Below are positions 37,368 to 48,740 of a stretch of DNA of 64,000 nucleotides, in pieces. The notes beneath the pieces are model-generated. The model searched no databases and had not been told where the DNA came from. It worked only from the letters and a program-made list of their open reading frames with translations. The DNA is taken from positions 194,477,809 to 194,541,808 of the forward strand of contig JAUMIR010000002.1 of the NCBI GenBank assembly GCA_030847615.1. The letters are read 5' to 3'. The position numbers and the translations under genes were made by a program. Position 1 is the first letter of the stretch; each line of letters starts with the position of its first letter. This stretch comes from Gambelia wislizenii (lineage: Eukaryota; Chordata; Lepidosauria; Squamata; Crotaphytidae).

Positions 37368-37586
37368 TGCCTGCAAGTAGTTTCTGACATGGTGACCCTA
37401 AAATGAACCCATTATGGGGTTTTCATGGGAAAATGTATTCAGAGGATGTTTGCCACTGCCTTTCTCTGAGGCTGAGAGAGTGTGACTCACTCAAGTTCAC
37501 CCAGTGGGTTTCCATGGCTGAGCAGGGATTCAGAACCTGGTCTCCTAGAGTCCTAATCCAACACTCAAACCACTATACCACGCTGT
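37368..37586 (-). mobile_element. tRNA-headed SINE (ACA-tail type)
   Basis: Inverse of the SINE body (TGAGGCTGAGAGAGTGTGAC, then AGTTCACCCAGTGGG) ending with the inverse head (CCAACACTCAAACCACTATA). Confidence 0.88.
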
Positions 37587-39180
37587 ACTTCAGACTGATC
37601 TCTCCAGTCACTGTACAGAACTCACCTATCTGACTCATTCACTCAAGAGTTCTTTGTGTTCAATCAGCCCCAAATAACAATGGAGTTATCTGAGGGCTCA
37701 CCATGTTGAAAAATACCTTCCAGCAACACTATGTAAAATTATTATTTGGAATGTATAGAACCACATGTAAATTTTCATCCAAAGATTCATCTGAACTCCT
37801 AATTCAGTTGACGCCAAGTCTATGCAATTCTGATTTACAAGAGTCTCTTAGCATAGTACCTTCTGTGGGCAAGAGGCGGACAAAAATTTCAGCTAAAACT
37901 CTGCCCTATTGTGGTCTCATTTAAAGCAACACAACTGAAATGGGTAGTCTAGCTCCAGTCCACGAGCCATTAGCTATCAGTCCACAGCAGGTTTCCAGGA
38001 AAGCAAGAAACAGTTGTAGTAAATGAGTATAAATATGGTTTAAACCCCTGGCATACAGAGGGAAAACCCCTGCTGGGTCTGATCCACGCTAGCAAAAAAT
38101 CCCCATAGGCATGTCAATTCAACTGCGATTGGAACATATGACATATGATCATTTTCACAGTGAAACCGCTTTGTTTGGATGTTAATGTGATTTTTAAAAA
38201 CTCACCTTTTACCCAACAGTTTTCAGGAGAAAACAGGTTTTCCTGTACATTTGTTTTTGCAACAAGTGTCATGACAAGATTGGTGTGGCATCGGAGGTTG
38301 GGGGGTGTAGTTGGGGGCAGTGCAGATTGGTGGGTGGCATCCTCCATTGAGCAAGCATGTTGTAGCCATTTTATTTTTAACATTCAGTGTACAGTATCAC
38401 TGTTCTGAGGAATCATGTTATGATTTCTGCCAGAGGACTGTCTCCTTTGTTGACTATAGAAGGGGAAGAGAGGCCTGAGGAATTGCTGCATTGAAGCCCT
38501 CATGTTTTTCAACTAAATGGGGGGAAATAATGAGGGTGGTGCAACTGCAGGGTCTCCCTGCCCTTCGCCAGGAAGCTGACACTTGACAACAACAACCACA
38601 GCGCAAGCTGTTCGGCCAAGGCATTGCTGAGCACAGGACTGTTCCTCCACCTCTCCTCAGTTTGCCATGGCACTGACCAGGCATCCCAAAGTGAGTTCTG
38701 TGGGAGAAATGGTGTGGCTATCTATACACATTTGGCATGGATTATAATGGTTAGATGTGACACTAAAGGGAGTCAGGCTGATTCAGGATAATGCACAGTA
38801 GAACTGAATTATTTGTACAGTGTGGATCTGGTTCCCTAGATTGGAGAGCTTAAGAATTAAAGGTTTAAAGAAAAAAAAAAAAAGGAATGTGCATGCATGT
38901 GCATGGTTGTAATACTTCCCACAAAATTTAAACATGGCCAGAGCAGCACGTGCCCACAGCAGCATAGAAAAGGTGATTTCAAGACATTAAAGTTATTTTT
39001 GTGGTATACAGTATTTCAGATAAAAGACTATAGTAATTATAAAAGAAATAGAAACAATAAACAAATGCATAAGTAAAGACAACTTACAGTTCAGTAAGAC
39101 ATTCTTCATTCTGGGGTTCATTGATATTTCCTAGTTTTTTGCTCCTCTTTATTATTGAAATTGTATTTGAACTACAAATA
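37587..39180. other. No gene recognised
   Basis: No supported exon or repeat boundary; an A run occurs at 38869-38882. Confidence 0.4.
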
Positions 39181-39721
39181 CCGGTTGCCCCCATGTCTGC
39201 AGAACCAATATCTGCGGTTTCAGTTATCATCTGGCTTTGCTTCGCAAACGAAGATTCAGGAAGGACACATCCCGCGCTTTCTGCAAGCGCGCTGATGACT
39301 AAAAAGGCCAATCCGAGATAAACAAGTCCGGTTGCAAAAAGCACAGCAGAAGGTCTCCTTGGGTGATGTTTCTGGGTTGTGATTCTTTCTGCTTTGTCGT
39401 TTCTCTTCAAGACTTGTTCGTCGTGAGTTCTCAAATAAGGCTGCAGCAGTGTGGATAGTGCGTCTTCATGCCTCCCGAAAAAATATACACTGGACAGTTA
39501 TCCACTGCTGGGAGAAAAGGGGGACATATACCATAGAATTGTGCTAGAAAAATGCCTAGAGAGGGGTCTTCTCTAGGATTTGCTAGGTCCTCCAATGCAA
39601 TTCTATGGTATGTTATAAATAAAGTCCTTTATTTTAATAGGGTTTGCTATTATCCACAATTTCATTTATAAATAGTAAGTACGGGAATGTATCCCCATGG
39701 ATATGTGGTGGTGGTGACCTG
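39181..39721 (-). mobile_element. Tigger-like MITE, subfamily A, interrupted by a LINE fragment
   Basis: The left end (CCGGTTGCCCCCATGTCTGC) and right end (GATATGTGGTGGTGGTGACCTG) are flanked by TA. The right half keeps the family interior (GCTAGGTCCTCCAATGCAA). The middle holds the LINE fragment at 39236-39481, so that fragment arrived later. Confidence 0.75.
39236..39481 (-). mobile_element. Non-LTR retrotransposon C-terminal fragment (copy 4)
   Basis: The reverse of the copies at 29871 and 34058: it starts at TTCGCAAACGAAGATTCAGG and carries the finger coding region and HDEQVLKRNDKAERIT-like frame up to 39434. Confidence 0.82.
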
Positions 39722-39909
39722 TACATCCAGTTGACTCTAAATATGGCCCAGCACTACTTGTAACAAGTATAAAATTCCTTGCTTTTGCAGTCCGAGGCAG
39801 GCAGCAACACACACACACTGACTGTTAGTGTAATCCTGCACATGTCTATACAATGTATATCCCATTGAATTAAATGTCATTTATTCCCATGTCAGAGTGT
39901 CCACCAGGG

Positions 39910-40043
39910 ATGGGAAACATGTGGCCATCCAGATGTTGTCGAACTACAACGCCTAGCAAATCTAGCCAGTAGAGTATAGTCAAGGGTAAGGACTGCTAGA
40001 AGTTGCAGTTCAACAACATATGGAGGACTGCATTATTCCTACC
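39910..40043. mobile_element. Foldback MITE (CCAGATGTTGT family)
   Basis: GTGGCCATCCAGATGTTGTC and GAACTACAACGCCTAGC are mirrored by AGAAGTTGCAGTTCAACAAC and ATATGGAGGACTGCATT. Confidence 0.8.
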
Positions 40044-40807
40044 TGCACTTTATAGGATTGCAGCCTTAATAAGGCTTAATGGGCCACCAAACAGTGCCGA
40101 TGGACTATATGAAGCGTAGTGATCCACATAGGGTAACCAATTCAGGATCACCCCAGGCCCTGAGTTTTGGGGCCAAACCCTGAGACGTAGGGGTGGCTAC
40201 TGATGATCTTATTAAGCATTGCACATGAAGTACCAATCATGCCCACAGCTTGTCAGAGAGAGGGAAAACATAGTTTAATGTTTGGAAATTAAGAGAGAAC
40301 TCTTAGCTAAAGGGGTGTTCCCAAGTCAAGGTGAAATGAGGAGTGTGTTTTCCTTATCACTGTTTTAGAGAGATAGGAACATTTAATCTAGACTACTTGC
40401 TTCTAGCAGGAAGTTGGGTGCAGAGCAGAGAGGAGGGTGAACCCTGGTATCATAATGACTGGGAGGGAAAGAGGAAGCGAACTAAGTAAATACACAGACA
40501 CCAGTGCACGCGTACACACACACACCCCTGCTCCTGAGTCTTTGCCAGTTGCAGCACAAATCAATTAATCCTTGCATATTGTAGCAAGATATTGTAACTC
40601 TACTAGCCGCATATTGTAACTCTAATCCTTGCATATTGTAGCAAGCATATTGTAACTCTACTAGCTGAGCTGAAGATTTGCACACAGACCTTTCCTCTTG
40701 CCTGGTGCTGAGCCCACCAAAAGTGGAGAATGTGCAGCCTCATGAAAACTGGAGACTTTGGGCTAGACCCTGAGAGCTGGTAACTACAGATCCACGAGCT
40801 GCATTTA
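40044..40807. other. Short local tandem repeat, otherwise nothing
   Basis: At about 40570-40672 the unit GCATATTGTA(GCAA)(G)ATATTGTAACTC recurs about three times as an imperfect array. No gene is recognised. Confidence 0.5.
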
Positions 40808-41060
40808 CAGTAGGACCCCCGTATCCTCTGATTCATTATCCACCAATTCAGTTATCCACGGTTTCAGTTTCAGCACAGCTACTATAGTCTTCCTAGAAAA
40901 TGCATCCTCTCTAGCCATTTTCTAGGTCCTCCAAGGGAACTCTATGGTATTTTAAACCAGAAGTCCCATTATTTTCAATGGCATTTGCAATTATCCATGG
41001 ATTTTGTTATCCACAGGTGGAGCCCGGAACCAGTCCCCCATGGATATGGGGGTCCTACTA
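40808..41060 (-). mobile_element. Tigger-like MITE, subfamily A, 253 bp
   Basis: CAGTAGGACCCCCGTATCC and GGATATGGGGGTCCTACTA are flanked by TA; the interior is the reverse of the copy at 478. Confidence 0.88.
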
Positions 41061-41865
41061 TATTCACATGTTTCTTGAATACATTGTATTGCCTTTTATC
41101 ATTTCTACTATATTTTTACAAAACAAAAATCCGCAAGGGGGAAAAAAAAGTCACAGTCGACTTCTGTAGAACAGGGTGATACTTTTGTGGCATTTTGATT
41201 GGTCCTCATAAAGGTATTGGCCCAATCTGGATGTTGTGTTTTTATTCTAAAATCCACACCAGTGGCAACGTCTTAATTCAGCCAAAGGAAAGGACAGAAA
41301 AATGCGTGCAGACTTTTGAGACCTTCAGCTTTCTTCATCAGGATAGATATTACAAAAAGCAGGCAAGAAGAGGGAAAGGGAGGGAGAAGATCTTATAGTG
41401 AAGTAGTCTGCAAGTTGTCTTGAGAGTAATGAAGAGGAAAGGTCTGCAGGCTTTCAAATGGGGCTCATCAGGTGGGGAGATCGAATTACATTACAACTGG
41501 AGGAGTAGCCCCTAGGCTTGCTGGAGGCAGGAAAAGCCATAAAGTTTTATCTCCGTTTTGTAAATATAAAACTCCACTGTAAAGTCATCCTGTATAGTCT
41601 CCACCCTGTACAGTCTTCATCCTGTATTTTTATTGTGTTCTTAGTTGCCTTGAATGCCAAAGGCAGAAAGGCAGGCTACAAACCAAAGCAATAAACTAAT
41701 GGATAAACCAAGAGATAAGAGATAACAGTTTTGCAGGTCTGTGCTCTTAAAAGTCCAAGGACTCTGATTAGTTATCTTCATTTGATCCTGTCCATCTCCA
41801 CTGTTTGATGGTGAAGGATCTCACTATGAAAATCCTCCCCCTGCAGAAGATATATACCCACTCTG
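41061..41865. other. No gene recognised
   Basis: TTCAGCTTTCTTCATCAGG near 41326 is reminiscent of Penelope-like tails but too short to assign. Confidence 0.35.
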
Positions 41866-41980
41866 TGCCCCTCCAGATGCTGTAAAATTGCAATTCAAAT
41901 CAACACTAGATAGCATTGCCAATGGTGGGGGTTGATGGGAGTTGTGCCTCAGCAACATCTGGAGGGCCACATGTTCTCCA
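41866..41980. mobile_element. Foldback MITE (CCAGATGTTGT family)
   Basis: GCCCCTCCAGATGCTGTAAA is mirrored by CAGCAACATCTGGAGGGCC. Confidence 0.75.
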
Positions 41981-42204
41981 TCTTGGCTGACCAGCAAAGA
42001 ACAAGAAGTATTTAAAATATATTAACCAAGTGTTAAAATGAATCCAAAGTGGAATCAACTCACTTGTATTTCTGAGGAATCTCATGAAAATTAGTTGTTG
42101 AGAAGACGTTAATAATACCAAGAGTGCTGTCACTAGCAGTAGTCCAATGAACATGACAACTTGTGGGATGTGTGTATGTAACTGTGTTGCAGGAAAAAAA
42201 GCAA

Positions 42205-42375
42205 GAAAAGAGTCTAGTCTTTGGCATTATAAAGACTAGCAGTTTTTTGACATGAGCTTTTGTGGACTGCAGCCAACTTCATCAGATGCATATGATAAAG
42301 TCAGCTGGATCCATTAAAAATTATGCCAAATAACATTTGGTAATCTTTATGGTGCCACAGGACTCTGTTGTTGTT
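42205..42375. repeat. Inverted pair of Penelope-like tails
   Basis: The left piece (GAGCTTTTGTGGACTGCAGC, CAACTTCATCAGATGC) is the inverse of a Penelope-like tail. The right piece (AATCTTTATGGTGCCACAGG) is the same tail end in direct orientation, with nothing coding between them. Confidence 0.6.
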
Positions 42376-42478
42376 TAGACAGCAGCACATGTAGAAGCAG
42401 CAGTAAATGATGAAAAAGGAGAAGGGGGAAAAAAGAAAGAAGAGCCGTCACCACCAAGACCCACAGTACAGTCAACCT

Positions 42479-42715
42479 TCTGTATCCACAGATTCTGCAT
42501 CCAGAGATTCTACCACCCATGGCTTGAAAATATTCCAGTAAATAAATAAATAAATATTAAAAAAAAATAAACGTTGGGTTTTGACATTTTATAGAAGGGA
42601 CATCATTTTACTATGCCACTGCATATAATGGGATTTGAGCATCTATGGGTTTTGGTATCCCGGGGGGTGGTAGTGGTCCTGGAACCAAACCCCAGCAGAT
42701 ACCAAGGGCTCGCTG
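42479..42715 (-). mobile_element. Tigger-like MITE, subfamily B, 237 bp
   Basis: The left end CAGTCAACCTTCTGTATCC and right end GATACCAAGGGCTCGCTG are flanked by TA. The interior shows the subfamily B signature in reverse (ATGCCACTGCATATAATGGG) and an internal (AAAT)n tract. Confidence 0.85.
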
Positions 42716-43276
42716 TATATATAGGTAAATAGACAGAACTAGTCATTAACACAGAGGTACATGATGATGCAATAGAATAACTGAAAGATAGAAGAACAAT
42801 CCTAACATAGCACATCCACTAGCTGCCAACTGTGAGGGTGTCCCTTTCACTGGCACTGAGGGCATCCACTGGTAGAAGGTCACATCCAACCTAAAGGTCT
42901 TAATTAAACCCATAGGAAGCCCTGGAAGGGTAAAATCTACAGCTGGTACTGTATCCTCAAACCTGGGCATCCCAGGGGGAAGAGTGGATGAGAGCTGGAT
43001 CCAAAGCTCCTCTATTTGCTGTAGAGGCCTTAGGATCACACCTGTGAACCACACCAGCTTTAGTGTTGTCAGGTAAGCTTCATACCCTTTTCAGAGATTT
43101 GGGAGCCATAACCTGAGATGGGGGAAGGATGCCCTTGTGATGGCATATTGCTGGGACAGGGAAGGGCTGGGGGAGGCTGAGAAACTGCTTCTGGGCCAAC
43201 AGGTGGTAGAAACTAGCACAAGAGAAATCCAGATAAATGGTTCCAGAGTCCACGTAAAACCTAGCTTACTATGGAT
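42716..43276. other. No gene recognised
   Basis: No supported exon or repeat terminus. Confidence 0.4.
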
Positions 43277-43690
43277 CCTTTCACACCACACAGTTATAGT
43301 ACTATGTTGTCGTTCTGTGCCTTCAAGTCATTTCTGACTTATGGAGACCCTAAAGTGACTGTATCACAGGGTTTTCTTGGCAGAATTTGATAAGAGAGAT
43401 TTTGCCCTTGCCTTCCTCTGAGGCTGAGAGGTTGTGACTTGCACAAGGTCACCCAGTGGCTTTCCATGTTTGAGCAGGGACTTGAACCCTGGTCTCCAGA
43501 GTCATAGTTCAATGCCCAAACCATTACACCATGCTGGCACTGTGATTCCACTTTAACTGCCATGGCACCATTTAGAATTCTCTGCTAGAGAGGTCTGTTG
43601 CTTCTGACCAAATTGCAAATTCCAAGATTTCATAGGATGCAACCACAGCAGTGAAACTGCAATATACGTAACTGTGTGGTGTGAAAAGGC
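43277..43690. mobile_element. Foldback MITE (CACTTTAACTGC family) split by a SINE
   Basis: CCTTTCACACCACACAGTTA at the left and CTGTGTGGTGTGAAAAGG at the right form the arms. The left arm is cut at 43306 and continues at 43539 with ACTGTGATTCCACTTTAAC after the inserted SINE. Confidence 0.85.
43307..43538 (-). mobile_element. tRNA-headed SINE (ACA-tail type) inside the MITE
   Basis: Inverse tail TTGTCGTTCTGTGCCTTCAAG through inverse head CAATGCCCAAACCATTACACC. It is flanked by ACTATG and ACTGTG, a probable diverged short duplication. Confidence 0.88.
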
Positions 43691-44222
43691 CTAGGCAATA
43701 TGATAACCCAAACCAGAGGTAGGGTGAATAATATTTTGGCAGCCAAGCAAGTGGGCAAATGCAGCCACCAGCTGCATTACTTCCTGCCATCCCCATTAGG
43801 CCTGGTGTCCTGAGTGGACTCACCTGAAAGGCTTATGATCTATGAAAAGTTCTCCCAAGGCCCTGTGCTGTTGCTGGGGCTTCCAGAAGGCTCACTGCCC
43901 GTCCACATGGAGTTCCCTCCCTCCAGCCCTACTCAGCTTATGCCAGAGCTTGAGCAACAAGAAAGGTTCCTGAGTCATGACACTGGTGCACTGCTCTCTG
44001 CTTTGCTCCAACAGCCTGAAGAGCATGCCTCCCCCCACTCCCTCCCTACATCACTAGGGCTGTCAGGTCAGGACTATTCCAAGCCCTGAGATTTCAGCAG
44101 CAAAATGTGAGGCCTTGGGGAAACCTTTTGTGATGTCACATGGAGTGAGCCCTGGTGATGTTACAAGTGTGGTGTTACAAGGGCATCTCCTGGTGATACC
44201 ATTAAGTATGATACATTATAGC
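43691..44222. other. No gene recognised
   Basis: The 91-codon open frame at 43814-44089 resembles no family I know and has no splice or context support. Confidence 0.35.
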
Positions 44223-44547
44223 CATGTTTAAATATTTGAAGGGATGTCATATGTATGGATGTCATGGAACAGGATTGTTTTCTGCTGCTCCAGAGACTAG
44301 AACACAGAGCAATGGGTTAAAACTTCAGGAAAAGAGATTCCACCCAAACATTAGGACGAACTTCCTGATAGTAAGAGCTGTTCGGAAGTGGAATACACTG
44401 CCTTGTAATGTGGTGGGGTCTCCTTCTTTGGTGGTTTTTAAACAGGCTGGATGGCCATCTGTTCGAATGATTTGATTGTGTATTCCTGCATGGCAGGGGA
44501 TTGGACTGGATGGCCATTGAGGTCTCTTCCAACTCTATGATTCTAAG
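44223..44547 (+). mobile_element. CR1 LINE 3' fragment
   Basis: MFKYLKGCH onward through LFSAAPETRTQSNG to WNTLPCNVVGSPSL, then the 3' signature GGTCTCTTCCAACTCTATGA. Confidence 0.93.
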
Positions 44548-44630
44548 CATCAACCACAGCTGCACAGAGTATGCCATTCAAATTAAAAGCACCAAGTAAA
44601 ACAAATGAGGAAAATATACAGTATACCTTT

Positions 44631-44791
44631 GAATGTTGGACTACAACTCTGGAGACCAAGGTTAGAGTCCCCACTTAGCTATGAAAACCCACTGGGTGAC
44701 CTTGGGCAAGTCACATACTCTCAGCCTCAGAAAGCCCCATGATAGGGTCATCATAAATCAGAAATGACTTGAAGGCACACAACAACAACAA
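44631..44791 (+). mobile_element. tRNA-headed SINE, 5'-truncated
   Basis: It begins inside the head (GTTGGACTACAACTCTGGAG) and runs to a clear ACA tail (AAGGCACACAACAACAACA), followed by a (CA)n run to about 44808. Confidence 0.85.
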
Positions 44792-44808
44792 GTCACACAC
44801 ACACACAA

Positions 44809-46169
44809 ACATACCATTTTCAAGGCAGTGCTCTTGCCCTGAGATTCCTCCCCTTTACAACTAGAGATGAAGATCATGTTACCTCCCCTCACTTCTGGTT
44901 TTTGTTGCCCTGACTTTGCCCAAAGGTAGAACATATGCAAACACCTTCAAGCTAAATCAGTGAGCTCTGGCACAAACTGGGAATGGGTGGGGATGGGTTC
45001 CCAGGTTTTAACACAATCTCACATGCACACACACAAATCAGGCTTTCTCCTCTTCCAGTGATGCACTTGGAAACCTCAAGAAGCACAACAAGTCCCTGAA
45101 ATTTCCACCAGTTTCCTGAGAACTGGTACCCCTAACCAGCCTTTAGCTGGTATAGCTAATATGTATCTATCCCGCTATCTAGCCCTGCCCTGGAACTCAA
45201 GGCCGCTTACCACAGTTAAAACTGATACTCTTAGAAATACACATCATATGCAATTTAAAATATAATTAAACTATCAATGGAATTAAAAGCAATACACATT
45301 AAACAGAAAAGCCACAAATATAGACAATACTATTATTAAAAGCCCTTTCCTCATGAGCAATCAATCCTCAAAAGCCTGCTGGGAGAATCACTGATTTATA
45401 ATACAATCCTAACTAGGAGGCAGAACCAAAATAGCTGATCCTATGAAAATTCCAAACTGGCTTTACTTTGCCTTTCATCTGAAGTAGTCAATGAGACAGT
45501 AAAAAAGCCTAACCTGCCCTCTTCCCATTGAAAGCAATTGTGAGATGGAGGATTACTGGGATATGAGGGTATGAACCTGCCCCCGTTTTGAGATCTTCTG
45601 GGGAGGCCCTTCTCCCCCTCCCACCACCCCCACAGGTATATCCGGTGGGAACACCAGAGAGGGTCTCCTTGGTGGCTCTTCCCAGGCTGTTCCCTTCCTA
45701 AAGAGACCAGACTGGCACCCTCCTTACTATCCTTCTGCAGGCACATGAAAACTTGTTTTTCTCATCTAGTAGTCCCACCACTGTAACAACTGTAGGACAC
45801 AAAAGTACACTTACACAGGATACTGGACTTTTCATCATGGCAATAGAATCTAATCCCAATAATAGTATTGCAATTTTAAAATGTATTTTCTTCAAATTTT
45901 ATAGTGATGACATAGAAGAAACATTTAAACAACTTGTTATTATTATTATTATTACAGATTTTCACTACAAATCAAATTATTATGTTGGTTTGTTTGCATT
46001 TACTCCCAACAATTTTACTGCATTTTTAAAATGTTCTTAAAACTTACCACAGATTATAGATATAATAATAGAATGCTTCTAAACATATAAATGTCCTTCT
46101 CAGGAAAATTGTTCATTTTGCTCACCCCAGGTAGGGACCTCTAGTTTTTTTGACAGAGTGACTGGTGGG
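44809..46169. other. No gene recognised; one possible LINE tail
   Basis: Segment 45155-45345 (CCCGCTATCTAGCCCTGCC, then AAGGCCGCTTACCACAGTTA) resembles a decayed L2-like 3' region. A (TAT)n tract lies at 45937-45955. Confidence 0.4.
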
Positions 46170-46370
46170 ATTTAAGGCAGTGCTACTGATCTTGGAAGCT
46201 GGGCAGGGTTAGCTCCACTTAGTCCTTGGATGGCCGACCACCAATGAATGCTGTAGGGTATATTTCAGAGGAAGGAACTGGCAACACCACCTCCGAATAT
46301 TCCTTGCCTAAGAAAATGATATGAAATGCAGGGGGTCTCATAAGTCAACAGGCGACCTGAAGGCACATTC
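46170..46370 (+). mobile_element. 5S rRNA-headed SINE
   Basis: CTGATCTTGGAAGCTGGGCAG, then CTTAGTCCTTGGATGG and GAATGCTGTAGGGTA follow the 3' two-thirds of 5S rRNA in order (internal promoter region and 3' end). The 3' half (CTTGCCTAAGAAAATGATAT, then CTCATAAGTCAACAGGCGAC and CTGAAGGCACA) is the same tail used by the tRNA-headed SINEs. It is a transposed SINE, not a 5S gene, because the 5' third is missing and the tail is foreign. Confidence 0.82.
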
Positions 46371-46717
46371 AAACACGCACACACTCAAAATGGTGGTCTC
46401 TGAACTGGTGCTGGTCCCCAAGACATTAGCTGCCAGTCCTTGGTGAGTTTTCAGAAAAGAAAGAAACAGCTGTAGTCAACAGGCACAAATATAGTGCTTG
46501 TCCCTGTCATATGGGGGGGGGGGGACCGTGCTGTCACCCCCATCAGATAGCTTAAGAAGCACAGATCTAAGGGACTTGGAAAAATATTGAGGACATTGTG
46601 CTTCTCTTGATAATGAGTGTTGCCTCCTAGTGGACATGTCAATAAGCAAAAGGATCTTGTAACACTTTTGAGACTAACTGGGAGAAAGAAAATTGTTGTG
46701 AAAGCGTCTGTAAACTC

Positions 46718-47310
46718 AGGTCCCGTCCAAACAGTGAAAATAATCCAAATGGCAATTGCAAGGAAGGAGATCTGTCTAAACGGACATTCACATCAATATG
46801 TTTAATTCAGAGGCGGGGATAGCCAAATCCACTGTAAAGCTCTGAAGGGAAACCTTTGGAACTTTTCTCGGAGTTTTTAAAAAGCTCCATAGGGCATGCA
46901 AATGTGTGATTGTTAGGACAGTCATATTCGCGTTTCTGCAATGAGGCAGTGTAAGCTGATTGGCCAGACAAGCATGGGGGGTGGGGCTAGTAAGCAGGAA
47001 AAGTGCCTGCTGCCGCCATGTTGGATTTTCGGCTAAGCAAGAGATCAGTAAGGAGGTAAAACAACGATCTTATTTTTGCTTTTGTAAATATCAAGTATCA
47101 CTTGTGTGCACCATGGTAAACAGTTTTGTAAAAAATTGGCAGCAGAAGATTTAATGCAGTGAGTAAATCACTTGTGGCTGCCATCTTGGTTAGGGGGCAT
47201 GTGAAGTTTAGAGGGGCTCTTTTGACCATTAAGACAGGTTGCAGCGCTGCAAATTGCCATTTCTTCGGGGGAGATCATAGTTTCCCCCCTCTTATAGATG
47301 GGACCTCAGT
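46718..47310. mobile_element. MITE-like insert in the Penelope-like left arm, about 590 bp
   Basis: The arm comparison shows that this stretch is absent from the mirror-image right arm. Its edges are inverted: ACTCAGGTCCCGTCC at the left and AGATGGGACCTCAGT at the right. Flanks CTGTAAACT and AGTCAACT may be a diverged 8 bp duplication, which would fit a hAT element. Confidence 0.5.
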
Positions 47311-47579
47311 CAACTTCCTCAGATGTTGGAGTGAACTGGTGCCCAGGAGCAAACCTTATAAGCAGACTGTTGAATAGCCACAGAAATGCAAAAGAAATGG
47401 AAAACTAGTGGGTATGGTGACGAGTTTAACCATGGTTGGTGAGGGACAAAGGCAAGAGCAAAGATGTACCCTAAGGTCAGGGTGAGTGGATGACTATATA
47501 CATGTTGGAGGATGTTTTTTGGAATGTAGTGTGATGCTGGTCCAAGGGGATCCTCATGAGACTAGGCTGTTAACTAGTG

Positions 47580-48391
47580 CTATGATATGTATAGTGTGCC
47601 TGGAAGCCATTGTCTCTGTTCAACCCACTGTTGATAGACTAGAATATGTGAATATACAGTGTTCCAATCCAGCTGTTTCTCTTTCCATTCTTCCTTTGTA
47701 GTCTTTTTTTGTTCAAGTACAGCTGTCCTGAGGTCAGAGATGGAATGCCCAGGAAGCTTGAAGTGTTCTGCAACTGGTTGTTGTGTATTCCCATTCCTAA
47801 TGTCTGGTTTGTGTCCATTTATGCTCTGGCGCAGAGACTGGTGTGTTTGCCCAAAGTAGAGGGCTGAAGGGCATGGTTGACAGAGGATGGCATGTCTCAA
47901 ATTTTTAAAATAATATTATTTTTTAAAATTTAAACATACAAATTATAAACACTACCATAACACTTCACAACTCCCATTCTTAATATAACAATAAAACAAA
48001 TATTAATTATTAATATATAAGTGATGGTATAGATCACGTTAGAGGATGAACAAGTGAAAGTACCTCTGACATTGTGGGTGATGTGATTAGGTCCTGTGAT
48101 GACATTTCCTGAGTAGATGTGTGGGCAGAGTTGGCTTCTGGGTTTTTGGCAAGCTCTTGTTCCTGTTTCCCCATCTGTGTTGTGTTTCTTCCTGTAAGTA
48201 AGTAACTGTTTGAGATTGGGAGGCTGTCTGTAGGCAAGGATAGGACTGCCACCAAGAGCCTTTGAAAGGGCAGTGTAATTGTCCAAGACAGGTTGTAGTT
48301 CAGCAATTATGCGTCTGTGGGAGTCAACAGTGGGTTGAACAGAGACAATGGTTTCCTGGCACACTATACATACCATAACACTAGCTAACAT
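47580..48391 (-). pseudogene. Penelope-like element C-terminal region (linker and GIY-YIG-like endonuclease)
   Basis: Upstream piece (48391-48034): RQPPNLKQLLTYRKK, CPHI and GTFTCSSSNVIYTI, the typical approach to the GIY-YIG domain. Downstream piece (47900-47580): ALYFGQTHQSLRQSINGHK, DIRNGNTQQPVAEHFKLPGH. The YIG motif is YFG. An AT-rich segment of about 100 bp (47925-48030) replaces the sequence between the pieces and breaks the frame. The reverse transcriptase domain is absent, so this is a 5'-truncated dead copy. Confidence 0.75.
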
Positions 48392-48740
48392 TTAGTCTCC
48401 TGAGGGTGGTTTTGGACCAGCATCACACTATATTCCAAAATTTCCTCCACCATTTACATGGTCATCCACCCACCCTGGCCTTGGGCTACATCTTTCCTCT
48501 TTCCTTTGTCCCTCAACCTGATCACCACACCCACTAGTTTTGCATAGCATTTCTATAGCTATTCAACAGCCTGCTTATCAGGTTTTCTCCTGGGCATCAG
48601 TTAATTCCAGCATCTGAGGAAGTAGACTATGAAAGCTTATGCCACAATTTTCTCTCTCTGTTAGTCTCAAAGGTGCTACAAGACCTTTTGCTTGCTGATA
48701 TTCCAGACTAACATGGCTATGTCTTTGAATTCTACCTGTA

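Larger units (their letters stand above)
46638..48740 (-). mobile_element. Penelope-like element remnant with inverted terminal arms
   Basis: A minus-strand coding core (47580-48391) is flanked by long inverted arms (47318-47640 versus 48323-48621) and by an outer tail (46638-46715 inverse, 48630-48740 direct; CAAAGGTGCTACAAGACC). Inverted pseudo-LTR-like ends are a known peculiarity of Penelope elements. A MITE-like insert separates the two parts of the left side. Confidence 0.72.

Noticed and set aside
40570..40672. CRISPR-like array of short repeats
   Set aside because: About three imperfect repeats without regular spacers, in a vertebrate genome; an ordinary local tandem duplication.
43814..44089. 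91-codon frame with a Pro/Leu-rich product
   Set aside because: No family resemblance, no splice signals and no neighbouring exons; kept only as unassigned sequence.
46170..46260. Possible 5S rRNA gene
   Set aside because: Only the 3' part of 5S is present, with mismatches, and it is fused to a SINE tail.
47580..48391. Host gene with a GIY-YIG domain
   Set aside because: The frame is broken, flanked by inverted repeats and matches the C-terminal order of Penelope-like elements.
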